Positions 15,222 through 23,887 of a stretch of DNA of 64,000 bases are shown piece by piece. A program made the position numbers and the translations under genes. Source of the stretch: Roseobacter sp. MH60115 (GTDB taxonomy: Bacteria > Pseudomonadota > Alphaproteobacteria > Rhodobacterales > Rhodobacteraceae). The notes below the pieces were generated by a model. It ran no database searches. It had not been told where the DNA came from and worked only from the letters and a program-made list of their open reading frames with translations. The number at the start of each line of letters is the position of its first letter. Position 1 is the stretch's first letter. The stretch lies in the NCBI RefSeq assembly GCF_015644665.1, contig NZ_JADOBQ010000002.1, positions 310,001 through 374,000 on the forward strand. Direction: 5' to 3'.

Positions 15222-15698
15222 ATGACCGATAGTATTGTGATGAACGGCGTGGTGATGGGCGTCGTCGCCACGGTGGCCATGGATGTCTGGGCGCAGCTCT
15301 TGCGGGCGCTCGCCGGGGTGCCCGCGCCGAATTGGGCGATGGTCGGGCGCTGGGTGGCACATATGCCGCGCGGTCAGCTCGTGCATGACGACATCGGCGC
15401 GGCGGCCCCTGTGCCGGGCGAGCTGGCGATAGGCTGGCTGTTTCACTACGCAGTGGGCATCGTCTATGGTGTGGCGCTGGCAGTGATCATGGGACCTGCA
15501 TGGCTGGCGACCCCGACGTTTATCCCGGCCTGGATTTTCGCGGTGTTGACCGTGGGGTTCGGCTGGTTCGTGCTGCATCCCGGTATGGGGCTGGGCTGGG
15601 CCGCCTCGAAAACACCCAACCCGTGGCGGGCACGGGGGCTGGGCCTGGCCGCGCATACGGTCTTTGGGGTGGGCCTGTGGCTGGGTGCATTGCTCTGA
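15222..15698 (+). CDS. DUF2938 family membrane protein
   Basis: A 158-residue inner-membrane protein with about four hydrophobic segments. The conserved DUF2938 pattern is clear: a helix starting VVMGVVATVAMDVWAQLL, then PNWAMVGRWVAHMPRG, a GWLFHYAVGIVYG segment, and the Gly-rich FVLHPGMGLGWAASKTP loop. Function of the family is not established. ATG at 15222 was chosen because it starts at the conserved hydrophobic N-terminus; a GTG 51 bases upstream would add a basic stretch. It is convergent with cutA, with two small hairpins between. Confidence 0.8.
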   Translation: MTDSIVMNGVVMGVVATVAMDVWAQLLRALAGVPAPNWAMVGRWVAHMPRGQLVHDDIGAAAPVPGELAIGWLFHYAVGIVYGVALAVIMGPAWLATPTFIPAWIFAVLTVGFGWFVLHPGMGLGWAASKTPNPWRARGLGLAAHTVFGVGLWLGALL

Positions 15699-15705
15699 TC
15701 CAGTG

Positions 15706-15755
15706 CCCGGCGCAGCCGGGTGCATTGGCGGGCAGTGCATTGCATAGCAATGTGC
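15706..15755. terminator. Paired hairpins between convergent genes
   Basis: CCCGGC-GCA-GCCGGG (15706-15720) and CATTGC-ATA-GCAATG (15738-15752) lie between DUF2938 and cutA stops. No long T-tract, so termination strength is uncertain. Confidence 0.4.
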
Positions 15756-15771
15756 GAGGGGCGCTTTCGTC

Positions 15772-16101
15772 TTACCCCTCGCGCGTGACGCTGTAGACCC
15801 AGTCGATATAGTCCTGGTTCGCGCCGTCGATGTTGAGGCGAATGATCGGCGGGACGTCATAGGGATGCAGGGCGCGGATGGCGTCTTCGGCCTGTTGGGC
15901 GAGTGCTGCCCGGGTTTTCAGCAGCAGCGGGTGTTCTTCTTCGTGCTCGAGTGTGCCCTGCCAGCGATAGCTGCTCTGGATCGCGGGGTAGCGGTTGGCG
16001 CAGGCGACGAAGCGCTGCGCGATCAGGGCCGCGCTGATGGTGTCGGCGGATTCAACCGTAGGGCAGTTGACCCAGATATCGATGATCGGCAGGCTGGTCA
16101 T
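15772..16101 (-). CDS. cutA: Divalent-cation tolerance protein CutA
   Basis: A 109-residue CutA1 family protein. The conserved features are visible: VNCPTVESADTISAALIAQRFVACANRYP at residues about 11-40, the YRWQGTLEHEEEHPLLLKT block, and the C-terminal HPYDVPPIIRLNIDGANQDYIDWV. Members form very stable trimers resembling PII proteins; the link to copper tolerance in E. coli is old and the true function is debated. It is divergent from a periplasmic protein gene 35 bases away. Confidence 0.92.
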   Translation of the reverse strand: MTSLPIIDIWVNCPTVESADTISAALIAQRFVACANRYPAIQSSYRWQGTLEHEEEHPLLLKTRAALAQQAEDAIRALHPYDVPPIIRLNIDGANQDYIDWVYSVTREG

Positions 16102-16136
16102 ATTGAATGATTAAAGCATTGAAAGGGAGTCATTTC

Positions 16137-16484
16137 ATGAAAAATCGCGTTATGGCGACGGTTGTGTCGTCTGTGTGTGCCGCAGTTTGTGCCACGGCGC
16201 TGGCCGCGGATCCGATCACCGATGCCATTTCCGGCAAGACGGTGAAGGACCCGCAGGGCAGCACGATCAAGTTCGCCAAGAACGGGCGGCTGACCGGGAA
16301 GGTGGGGCCAAAACAGAACGTGGCACTTGAGGGCGCCTGGACGATCCGCGATGGAAAGTTCTGCCGGACGCTGCAGAAGCCCGAGCGTATTGCCGGGACG
16401 GCCTGTCAGGAGATCACGGTGCATGGCGACGGGACGGTGACGATTGTCGGCACGAACGGGCCGGTGGTCTGGACGATCCAGTAG
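16137..16484 (+). CDS. Periplasmic hypothetical protein
   Basis: A 115-residue protein with a Sec signal peptide (MKNRVMATVVSSVCAAVCATALA, cleavage near residue 23). The mature part is a small beta-rich domain with two cysteines (KFCRTL and GTACQE) that could form a disulfide. The layout, a template-like GRLTGKVG strand, GAWTIRDGKFCR, and a C-terminal VTIVGTNGPVVWTI strand, is shared with small exported Rhodobacterales proteins of unknown function (DUF995-like). ATG at 16137 has GGGAG eight bases ahead. No operon partner is seen. Confidence 0.7.
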   Translation: MKNRVMATVVSSVCAAVCATALAADPITDAISGKTVKDPQGSTIKFAKNGRLTGKVGPKQNVALEGAWTIRDGKFCRTLQKPERIAGTACQEITVHGDGTVTIVGTNGPVVWTIQ

Positions 16485-16540
16485 GGTGATCAAGGCTTAA
16501 GGGCAGTTGAGCTAGTCACCGCGGAAACGTCCCGCTTTTT

Positions 16541-16661
16541 CGCCGCCCCCGACCGCCCCCCTGGGCGGGGGCGACTGCGTCTCCCCCGAGACTGTTGCCT
16601 TCTGCGGCCTCAAACTGTCCACTGGACAGTTTGCAAGACGGCCTCCGACCCGCGGTCGGGG
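16541..16661. repeat. Palindrome cluster at the edge of a low-GC gene
   Basis: Three inverted repeats lie together: CGCCCCC/GGGGGCG (16544-16573), a 23-bp odd palindrome with 11-bp arms CAAACTGTCCA/TGGACAGTTTG (16611-16633), and CCGAC/GTCGG (16645-16659). They sit between the periplasmic protein gene and the 3' end of the HEPN-like gene. The GC-rich spacer contrasts with the AT-richer gene. It looks like a REP-type or insertion-scar element. Confidence 0.5.
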
Positions 16662-16672
16662 GGCTGGTACGG

Positions 16673-17653
16673 CTAAGGAATTGGAGAAACCTTCATCGCA
16701 GAGACGATATCTCCTGCTGGATAGGCATCTTGCTGATCGTGCGAAGCAGATATCCACCGTTCAAATTCCGATACCATCACACTTTTCATGGCTGAATCCG
16801 ATACGGTTGTCAGCCTCAACACCCAAAGTGCAGATACACAATCTCTTTGGGCAATCTCTCGATTGCCCTCATGCGCTACCTGCCCACGCAAATGATGAAG
16901 CCGTCGTATCTCGTCGTTGATCAGTTCTGATTGCAAAGCTTCTAGGGCAAATGCCTTTCTATCCCTACCTGATCCAGTCTCAATTTCAATTGCAATCCAA
17001 AGGAATAGAAATCGCTCCCAGATGAGTTCAGATGAAACTGCGCGAGAGAAAAGTGCTTGACTGTCACGTTTCAATAGAGGCTTCAGCGCACTAAACCGGT
17101 TTACAACAAATCGCTCAAGACTGGATTCATCTTCACCCTTCCCTGTTAGTTGCGCCCAGAGCCGCCCCTCGGTTGGAACCAGAAAATCACCGCTGGTATA
17201 GTCGACCACACCAGAAAACCCTTCTGACACGGCAGCTCCCAGGCCAAAAACCAGCCGAAGCTGCCCCACAATCTCCTCAATGGTTTGTGGGGCAAGTTGA
17301 ATTGCGCATTCTTTGCAATCAGTGGCCAACCGAATAAAGATTTGTCTACCACAGAAAAGGTTCATCCCTCGACCAAGCTGAAAATGCCAGCTATTGCGAA
17401 AAAATGGCGCCAGCTGATAGCGTAGGGCATAATGCGTGCCGTATTCCGATATAGAGAAGTCCAAAGCAAACTTGCAATCAAGGCCGAAGTCCAACTTTGC
17501 ATTGTCAAATCTATCCATTGAAAGGTTGGTCGACCAAGCTGAGACATATGCGAACTTTTGGGGGTAGTGGCCAGACTCATCTATAGCTAAGTAAGTTAGC
17601 GGAAGCTCCTCTCCTGTTTTTGAGGCCAATAGCTTTTCGATTGAGTATTCCAC
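16673..17653 (-). CDS. HEPN-like domain protein, low GC, unknown
   Basis: A 326-residue protein I cannot place in a named family. The C-terminal third is all-helical and has the look of an Apea-like HEPN domain: IWERFLFLWIAIEIE (about 211-225) and then RGQVAHEG, an R-x4-H motif at Arg256 and His261, the signature of HEPN ribonucleases. The N-terminal part is mixed alpha/beta with a possible YLAIDESGHY loop. GTG at 17653 is used, with GGGGA eight bases ahead. Codon and base use differ from neighbours (lower GC), which points to horizontal transfer. It follows ettA on the same strand by about 98 bases. Confidence 0.6.
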   Translation of the reverse strand: MEYSIEKLLASKTGEELPLTYLAIDESGHYPQKFAYVSAWSTNLSMDRFDNAKLDFGLDCKFALDFSISEYGTHYALRYQLAPFFRNSWHFQLGRGMNLFCGRQIFIRLATDCKECAIQLAPQTIEEIVGQLRLVFGLGAAVSEGFSGVVDYTSGDFLVPTEGRLWAQLTGKGEDESSLERFVVNRFSALKPLLKRDSQALFSRAVSSELIWERFLFLWIAIEIETGSGRDRKAFALEALQSELINDEIRRLHHLRGQVAHEGNREIAQRDCVSALWVLRLTTVSDSAMKSVMVSEFERWISASHDQQDAYPAGDIVSAMKVSPIP

Positions 17654-17751
17654 CAGTTAGTCCCCGTTCAAAGAGATTGCATAACTTTCTAGATCAGGCA
17701 GAAGGTACGCATTGAGAGGTCTGCAAAACACTGATGAACGGGCCTTAAGAC

Positions 17752-19407
17752 TCAACGAACAAACTTCTTATGTTTTAGCCGCTTCGGCTCAAGCGCATCT
17801 GCTCCGAGTCGCCGCTTCTTATCCTCTTCATAGTCCTCGAAGTTGCCTTCGAACCATTCCACATGGGCTTCACCTTCGAAAGCTAAAATATGCGTGCAGA
17901 TGCGGTCGAGGAAGAAGCGGTCGTGGCTGATGACCACGGCGCAGCCGGCGAAGTCGACGAGGGCGTCTTCGAGCGCGCGTAGGGTTTCGACGTCGAGGTC
18001 ATTGGTGGGTTCGTCGAGGAGCAGCACGTTGCCGCCCGACTTCAGCAGGCGCGCCATGTGGACGCGGTTGCGTTCGCCGCCTGAGAGCAGGCCCACTTTC
18101 TTCTGCTGGTCGCCACCCTTGAAGTTGAAAGATGAACAATAGGCACGGGAGTTGACCTCCGCGTCACCGAGCTGGATGAGTTCAGCCCCGCCTGTGATGG
18201 CTTCCCAGACATTGTGATCGGCGTTCAGGTCGTCGCGGCTCTGATCCACGTAGCTGAGATCGACCGTGTCGCCGTATTCGATGGTGCCCGCGTCCGGCTC
18301 CAGCTGGCCGGTGAGCATTTTGAAGAGCGTCGATTTACCCGCACCGTTGGGGCCGATTACGCCGACGATGCCGCCGGGGGGCAGGGAGAAGTCGAGGCCT
18401 TCGACCAGTTGCTTGTCGCCCATGTGTTTGGCCAGCCCGGTGACCTCGATGACCTTAGAGCCCAGACGCGGGCCATTGGGGATGACGATCTGGGCGCGGG
18501 AGAGTTTTTCGCGCTCGGAGGTTTCGGCCATCTCGTTGTAGGCGTTGATCCGGGCCTTGGATTTGGCCTGGCGGGCCTTGGCGCCCTGCCGCATCCAGTC
18601 CAGCTCGCGTTCGAGGGTCTTTTGGCGGGATTTGTCCTCGCGGGCTTCCTGGGCGAGGCGCTTGGCCTTTTGTTCCAGCCAGGCGGAGTAGTTGCCCTCG
18701 TAAGGAATGCCACGGCCGCGGTCGAGCTCGAGGATCCAGCCGGTGATGTCATCGAGGAAATAGCGGTCGTGGGTGACGATCAGGATGGTACCCTTGTAGT
18801 CGATCAGGTGCTGTTGCAGCCAGGCGATGGTCTCGGCGTCGAGGTGGTTGGTCGGTTCGTCAAGCAGCAGCATGTCGGGCGCTTCCAAGAGCAGCTTGCA
18901 GAGCGCCACGCGACGCGCCTCACCGCCGGAGAGGTTGGCGATATTGGCATCGTCGGGCGGGCAGCGCAGGGCCTCCATGGAGACGTCGATCTGGCTGTCC
19001 AGATCCCAGAGGTTTTCCGCGTCGATCTTGTCCTGCAACTGCGCCATCTCGTCGGCAGTCTCGTCCGAGTAGTTCATCGCCAACTCGTTGTAGCGGTCGA
19101 GGATCGCCTTCTTGTCCGCCACGGCGAGCATGACGTTTTCGCGCACGGTGAGGCTCTCGTCGAGCTTGGGTTCCTGCGGTAGGTAGCCGACGGTGGCACC
19201 TTCGGCATGCCAGGCCTCGCCCTGAAAGTCGGTGTCGAGGCCCGCCATGATCTTCATCAGCGTGGATTTACCCGCACCGTTTACGCCCACAACGCCGATC
19301 TTCACGCCCGGCAGGAAGTTCAGGTGGATGTTCTCAAAGCACTTCTTGCCGCCGGGGTAGGTCTTGGAAACGCCGGACATATGATAGACGTATTGATAGG
19401 CGGCCAT
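17752..19407 (-). CDS. ettA: Energy-dependent translational throttle protein EttA (ABC-F)
   Basis: A 551-residue ABC-F protein with two ATPase modules: Walker A GVNGAGKST and GPNGAGKST, signatures LSGGEARR and LSGGERNR, Walker B MLLLDEPTNHLD and VLLLDEPTNDLD. The linker and short arm are of EttA type (EREKLSRAQIVIPNGPRLG). EttA binds the ribosomal E site and gates the first elongation step according to ATP/ADP. ATG at 19407 begins the conserved MAAYQYVYHMSG and has GGAG eight bases upstream; an open frame upstream is not needed. Length is normal. Confidence 0.96.
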   Translation of the reverse strand: MAAYQYVYHMSGVSKTYPGGKKCFENIHLNFLPGVKIGVVGVNGAGKSTLMKIMAGLDTDFQGEAWHAEGATVGYLPQEPKLDESLTVRENVMLAVADKKAILDRYNELAMNYSDETADEMAQLQDKIDAENLWDLDSQIDVSMEALRCPPDDANIANLSGGEARRVALCKLLLEAPDMLLLDEPTNHLDAETIAWLQQHLIDYKGTILIVTHDRYFLDDITGWILELDRGRGIPYEGNYSAWLEQKAKRLAQEAREDKSRQKTLERELDWMRQGAKARQAKSKARINAYNEMAETSEREKLSRAQIVIPNGPRLGSKVIEVTGLAKHMGDKQLVEGLDFSLPPGGIVGVIGPNGAGKSTLFKMLTGQLEPDAGTIEYGDTVDLSYVDQSRDDLNADHNVWEAITGGAELIQLGDAEVNSRAYCSSFNFKGGDQQKKVGLLSGGERNRVHMARLLKSGGNVLLLDEPTNDLDVETLRALEDALVDFAGCAVVISHDRFFLDRICTHILAFEGEAHVEWFEGNFEDYEEDKKRRLGADALEPKRLKHKKFVR

Positions 19408-19774
19408 GAGGATGCTCCTGTGCGCTGTGATCTTTTTTCCCCTGATACCGGCGCGTGCCGAGGGGAGCAATCCGTGATCCACATGGGTGAGGCGGCTCAT
19501 GGGGTCGTGCACGGCGCCATCCTGCCCGGGGAGTCCCTCTTTTCGGCTGAAATGGTTTCATAGACGAACCGCGCTGAAAATGATCCTGATGTCTTATGTC
19601 CGGAACGGGGCGCACCTGGCTGACGGCACTGTCGACGATGGTCTGCAAGCGCACTTTGCCCGCGCTGGTATGGCTATTGGCACCACCCGGTTCGATCCGT
19701 GCGGAGGGATGATCCACCAACTCCCGTTGTTCCTTGCAGGGCTATCGCAAATACGTGCCTTGCCGCATAGGCCA
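19408..19774. other. Intergenic stretch between ettA and the sensor-linked binding protein
   Basis: It carries the ettA ribosome site and presumably its promoter. Open frames here lack ribosome sites and recognisable products. No convincing terminator for the binding-protein gene is visible. Confidence 0.5.
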
Positions 19775-20797
19775 TCAATCCTGCTCGATAGAGCTTGCCC
19801 AGCTTCGCAAAAAAGTATCCCGCCGCAACCGGTCGAGAAAGACCAGAAGCCCCGGCCCAAGGCGGATTGGACGAATGATACCTTCATCTTCGGCGTCATT
19901 TCCGACTACCGGCGGCAGCCCGGTTTCAGCCGCCAGATCGGGACGGCTGCGCATTCCAGCCAGAAAATCGATCAGTAGTCCCGCCGCCTGCGGGGACTGT
20001 GCGGTTTGCGGGATCAGCGCCGTCCGCAGCATGACCGACACGAAGTCATCCATTTCCACCACCACAATGCCGGGTGTGTCCGCCAGCCGTGCCCGCGCAT
20101 AAGAGCCCAGAACATTGTAAGCCAGCGCCAGATCGCCACGAGCCACCGCATCAATCATCGCCCCCGAGCAGCAATAAAGGCGCGTGTTCAGCCGTCCCAT
20201 GACTTCGGTAAGGCGCCAGAAGCTTTCGGTGTTGCGCGAATCCTGCGTGGCAAAGAGGTAGCCCAGCCCTGAGATGCGCACGTCATAGGTGCCGATGCGC
20301 GTGTCGAAAACCTCGGGGTGATCGCGCAGCAGGGTGATCAGGCCCTCGCGGTTCTTCGGGATATCGAGCGTCTCAAAGGCGGCGGCGTTCAGCACAAGCA
20401 CCGCGGGTTCTTGGGTGAAGGCAAACACCTGGTCCCGCCACTTTGCCCAGGGCGGCAGCGCGCCTGTTGCATCGGAGGTGTATTGCCGTGCCAGCCCGTC
20501 ATTTGCCAGTTTGGTCTGCAGATCCATGGCGGAGGAAATGGCCAGATCGTATTGCGCACCCTCATCATAGAGGGCTTTCATCACCTGCGTGGAACTTGCC
20601 ACATCATAGGTGATGGAGATCGGATAGATCGACTGGAATGCTTCGATGATCGGCTCGAAGACATCCGCATCTGCCGTTGAGAGGATGCGCAAGGCGGCCG
20701 TGCCGGGCGCGGGATAGCTGCGGCTTTCCTCGATCTCGAAGGCGTGGCCCAACGCCGCCCAGACACTCAGGAGCAGGGCAAGACAAGGGAGACGCAT
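19775..20797 (-). CDS. Periplasmic substrate-binding protein linked to a two-component system
   Basis: A 340-residue exported protein (signal peptide MRLPCLALLLSVWAALGHA) of the extracellular solute-binding type 1/6 fold, similar to iron(III)- or phosphonate-class binding proteins (ILSTADADVFEPIIEAFQS at the mature start, then SSTQVMKALYDEGAQYDLAISSAMDLQ). There is no permease or ATPase beside it. It overlaps the histidine-kinase stop by 31 bases, so the two are co-expressed. The likely role is to present a ligand to the sensor kinase, giving a three-component sensing unit, rather than transport. Confidence 0.82.
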   Translation of the reverse strand: MRLPCLALLLSVWAALGHAFEIEESRSYPAPGTAALRILSTADADVFEPIIEAFQSIYPISITYDVASSTQVMKALYDEGAQYDLAISSAMDLQTKLANDGLARQYTSDATGALPPWAKWRDQVFAFTQEPAVLVLNAAAFETLDIPKNREGLITLLRDHPEVFDTRIGTYDVRISGLGYLFATQDSRNTESFWRLTEVMGRLNTRLYCCSGAMIDAVARGDLALAYNVLGSYARARLADTPGIVVVEMDDFVSVMLRTALIPQTAQSPQAAGLLIDFLAGMRSRPDLAAETGLPPVVGNDAEDEGIIRPIRLGPGLLVFLDRLRRDTFLRSWASSIEQD

Positions 20798-22149
20798 GCG
20801 CCACTTCCTTCCGGATTGGGACCGATTTCCAAAGTGCCGCCATGAGCTTCGGCCACGTCGCGCACGATGGTCAGGCCAAGGCCGGAGCCCACCACGTCCT
20901 CAACATTGGAGCCGCGTGAAAACCGTTCCGGCATGTGCGCGATATCCTCGGGCATGAACCCGCGTCCCTGATCGCAGACCACGAGCCGACAGGAGGGCCC
21001 GGATAACAGCCGCACGGTGATCTCCGTGTCAGCCGGTGAATATTTGATCGCATTGTCGAGGATGTTGCGCACAGCGTTTTGCAGCAGGATCGCATCGCCC
21101 TGCACCCGCATCGGGGCCTGCGGCAGATCAAGCACGATGGCAATATCCTTCAGATCCGCCGTGGGCGACAGCCGGTCCACTGCGTCGCGCAGCAGGTCTG
21201 CAGGATCGATCTCTTCGGTTTCCAGTTGGTCCGAGCGCAGCGTGACCATCGCATGATCCAGAAGCTGCCCGGCGGAGCGGGAGCTTTCATCCACTGCGCG
21301 GATCATCTGGCGCAGGGCGGCGCGGTTTTCCGGTTTTTCCATCTGCAGATGCACCATCTCCGCCTGCGTCCGCACGGTGGCGAGCGGCGTGCGGACCCGG
21401 TGCGCGGCCTCGACGATCAGGTCCTCGGAGCGGGTCAGCGCCGCGCGCAGCCGCGCGATGAAGCCGTTGAGGCCACCCACCAGCGGGGTCAATTCGCTTG
21501 GGGTCTCGGCAGTCACGGGCCGCAGGTCACGCGGACCGCGGCGCCGTACGGCCTCGGCGAGGCGACTGAGCGGTGAGAGCGCGTTTTGCGCGGCAAGGGC
21601 GCTGAGTGCTGTGGCCGCGAGAAAGAACACGACCCCGATGGCCGTGGCGGTTGTGGTAATGCGCGACGAGATCGCAGCAAGGCCCAGCCGGGTCTGTGCC
21701 ACGACCACCTCGACCCGGTGGATGCGGTCCGCGACGTTCAGCGCGCGGCGCACCACCACGGCCCGCACCGTGTCCCCGCGATAAAGATAGGTCCCAAAAC
21801 GGGGATCGCGCCCCGCGCCGCGCGCCGCAGGGACGGGCAGATCGTCGTATCCCGTGAGCGTCTGCCCATCGAGGATGACGTGGTAAAACACCCGGTCTTC
21901 GCTGACCGTGCCCAGCATCGATAGCGCGGAATAGGGGATTTCCACCCGCACGATGCCCGCATCCGTGTAGACCGCATCGGCGATGGATGTTGCGGAGGCG
22001 GCGAGGATATTGTCCTGGGTGGCCTCTGTCGCACGATCGGCCACCACCTGCAACGCAAAGAAAAAGACCACCGACAGAAGTGCCGCAACCAGTGCCAGTT
22101 GCACCACCAGCCGACGCCGGATGGAAACCTGGGCGACGGCAGTGCTCAT
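20767..22149 (-). CDS. tctE: Sensor histidine kinase, TctE-like
   Basis: A 460-residue inner-membrane kinase. One helix near residues 12-35 and another near 165-190 border a periplasmic sensor domain; HAMP-like linker, then the H box AAHRVRTPLATVRTQAE (phospho-His about 253), N box NAVRNILDNAIKYSP, and G boxes DQGRGF and GSGLGLTIVRD. The H-R-V-R-T-P form is usual for TctE-like kinases. It overlaps the response-regulator stop by four bases. Close to tctCBA, it most likely induces that transporter when its carboxylate ligand is present. Confidence 0.88.
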   Translation of the reverse strand: MSTAVAQVSIRRRLVVQLALVAALLSVVFFFALQVVADRATEATQDNILAASATSIADAVYTDAGIVRVEIPYSALSMLGTVSEDRVFYHVILDGQTLTGYDDLPVPAARGAGRDPRFGTYLYRGDTVRAVVVRRALNVADRIHRVEVVVAQTRLGLAAISSRITTTATAIGVVFFLAATALSALAAQNALSPLSRLAEAVRRRGPRDLRPVTAETPSELTPLVGGLNGFIARLRAALTRSEDLIVEAAHRVRTPLATVRTQAEMVHLQMEKPENRAALRQMIRAVDESSRSAGQLLDHAMVTLRSDQLETEEIDPADLLRDAVDRLSPTADLKDIAIVLDLPQAPMRVQGDAILLQNAVRNILDNAIKYSPADTEITVRLLSGPSCRLVVCDQGRGFMPEDIAHMPERFSRGSNVEDVVGSGLGLTIVRDVAEAHGGTLEIGPNPEGSGACVSLVLPCS

Positions 22150-22814
22150 TCGCGGCGCACCATGCGGTAGCCCAGCCCCCGCACCGTCTCGATGGTCGCG
22201 TCCGATACCGCCAGCTTGCGGCGCAGGCGGCCGACATAGACCTCAATGGCGTTTTCCGACACGTCATCGGCGAAAGAAAACAGTCGGTCCATCAGGTGGG
22301 ACTTGGAAAAAATCTGACCGGGGGCCGCAAAGAACACTTCCAACAGCCGCATCTCGCGGTTGCGCAGCTGTTCGGAGCGTTCCCCCGTCGTAATCGTGCC
22401 CGCATTCGAATCGAATATGAGCCCCGCGAATTCCTTTTTATTGTCTGCGGCGCCGCCGAGGCGCCGCATGACGGCGCGTGCGCGGGCCTCCAGCTCGGCG
22501 AAATCAAAGGGTTTGGTGATGTAGTCATCGGCCCCAAGATCAAGAAGACCAACCCGATCCGAGACCTCCGAGCGCGCCGTCAGAACAATGACAGGCGTTG
22601 GATTATCCTGTGCGCGGTGGCGGCGCAGGAACTCGCGCCCGTCGCCATCCGGCAGCATAATATCCAGCAAAATCATATCGTAAGCGACTGTGCGGGTGGC
22701 CAGCTCCGCATCCGAGAGGTCGCCTGCGTGATCCACCACATGGCCGTCCACGGCAAAGCGCCCGGTCAGCGCGCGGGCCAGATCGGCATTGTCTTCGACC
22801 AGTAAAAATCTCAT
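22146..22814 (-). CDS. tctD: Response regulator, OmpR family, TctD-like
   Basis: A 222-residue OmpR/PhoB-type regulator: receiver domain 1-115 with DNAD acidic pocket residues, phospho-acceptor Asp in ILLDIMLPDGDG (about 51) and Lys in ITKPFDFAELEAR, then a winged helix-turn-helix DNA-binding domain 125-222 with ENAIEVYVGRLRRKL. It is the first gene of the regulator operon and divergent from tctC. A direct repeat of the OmpR type lies between the two starts at 22838-22857. Confidence 0.93.
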   Translation of the reverse strand: MRFLLVEDNADLARALTGRFAVDGHVVDHAGDLSDAELATRTVAYDMILLDIMLPDGDGREFLRRHRAQDNPTPVIVLTARSEVSDRVGLLDLGADDYITKPFDFAELEARARAVMRRLGGAADNKKEFAGLIFDSNAGTITTGERSEQLRNREMRLLEVFFAAPGQIFSKSHLMDRLFSFADDVSENAIEVYVGRLRRKLAVSDATIETVRGLGYRMVRRE

Positions 22815-22837
22815 CTCGAGGGTGCGTTCTTCCTGCG

Positions 22838-22857
22838 TGACAGGTTGGTGTCAGGTT
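22838..22857. promoter_or_regulatory. Candidate TctD-binding direct repeat
   Basis: TGACAGGTT and TGTCAGGTT are spaced by an 11-bp period, one helical turn, in the gap between tctD and tctC. OmpR-family regulators usually bind such tandem repeats. Confidence 0.5.
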
Positions 22858-22918
22858 CCTAAAGTCATCTGACCACATGAAACGGGTGGAGACCCGTCAA
22901 GTCAAATGGGAGGAACCA

Positions 22919-23887
22919 ATGACACAACGCTTTTTCAAGGCGCTCATGACGAGTGCCGTCTTGTCCGTGGGGCTGGCCGGTGGCGCCTATGCCGCAGAAT
23001 GCATCGCGCCTGCGAACCCCGGCGGCGGCTGGGATTTCACCTGCCGCCAGATCGGCAAGATCATGTATGACATTGGTGCGGTGGAAAAACCCGTGCAGGT
23101 CACCAACATGCCCGGTGCAGGTGGCGGTCTCGCCTACAACCATGTGGTCTCCGAGCGTGCGGATGACTCTGATGTGATCATCGCGGCCTCTTCGGCCACC
23201 ACCACCCGGCTGGCGCAGAACGCCTATGCGGGCATGACGGCGGATCAGGTCCGCTTTGTCGGTGCCATTGGCGCGGACCCGGGGGTAATCGTCGTGGCAG
23301 CGGACAGTGACTACCAGTCGCTTGGCGATCTGGTTGAGGCGATCAAGGCCGATCCCGGCTCTGTTGCCTTTGCCGGGGGCTCTGCTGTGGGCGGGTTCGA
23401 CCACCTCAAGCCGTTGATGATCCTGAAGGAAGCGGGCTTCACCGACATCACAAAGGTCAAATACATCGGCGTTGACGGCGGCGCGGATGCCATCACCCAG
23501 ACCGTTGGCGGCTTTACCCAAGCCATGACCGGTGACATGTCCGAGGTTGTCTCCTTCCTCGCAAATGGCGACATCCGCGTGATCGCGGTGCTCACCGAAG
23601 AGCGCGTGCCAGGCTTTGACGACATCCCCACCGCCAAGGAACAGGGCTATGACGTCGTCGCGGTGAACTGGCGCGGTCTTTACGTGCCCAAGGACATCTC
23701 GGACGCCAAGTTCGACGAATGGGCGGGCAAGCTGCAGCAGGTCGCGGACAGCGACGCCTGGGCGCAGGCCATGGTCGACAACGGGCTGGCCCCCTTCACC
23801 AAGGTGGGTGGCGACTTCCAGGCCTATGTTGATGGTCTCGTGGCCGAGATCAACGCCATGTCCAAGGAACTGGGGGTTCTTCAGTAA
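22919..23887 (+). CDS. tctC: Tripartite tricarboxylate transporter substrate-binding protein
   Basis: A 322-residue TctC/BugT-type periplasmic protein. Signal peptide MTQRFFKALMTSAVLSVGLAGGAYA, then CIAPANPGGGWDFTCRQIG, the TTT hallmark GGGWD loop that binds a carboxylate, and VTNMPGAGGGLAYNHV. ATG at 22919 is preceded by GGGAGGA; an upstream start would spoil the signal peptide. The stop overlaps tctB by one base. Citrate or another di- or tricarboxylate is expected; the exact ligand cannot be read from sequence. Confidence 0.93.
   Translation: MTQRFFKALMTSAVLSVGLAGGAYAAECIAPANPGGGWDFTCRQIGKIMYDIGAVEKPVQVTNMPGAGGGLAYNHVVSERADDSDVIIAASSATTTRLAQNAYAGMTADQVRFVGAIGADPGVIVVAADSDYQSLGDLVEAIKADPGSVAFAGGSAVGGFDHLKPLMILKEAGFTDITKVKYIGVDGGADAITQTVGGFTQAMTGDMSEVVSFLANGDIRVIAVLTEERVPGFDDIPTAKEQGYDVVAVNWRGLYVPKDISDAKFDEWAGKLQQVADSDAWAQAMVDNGLAPFTKVGGDFQAYVDGLVAEINAMSKELGVLQ

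Noticed and set aside
15707-15755. A tRNA or CRISPR-like signal from clustered hairpins
   Set aside because: No cloverleaf, no regularly spaced repeats; only two simple hairpins.
18214-19182. A 322-codon plus-strand frame opposite ettA
   Set aside because: Val/Gly/Asp-rich antisense product with no domain; ettA is certain.
19487-19978. A 163-codon frame between ettA and the binding-protein gene
   Set aside because: No ribosome site, no domain, and it runs antisense into the binding-protein gene.
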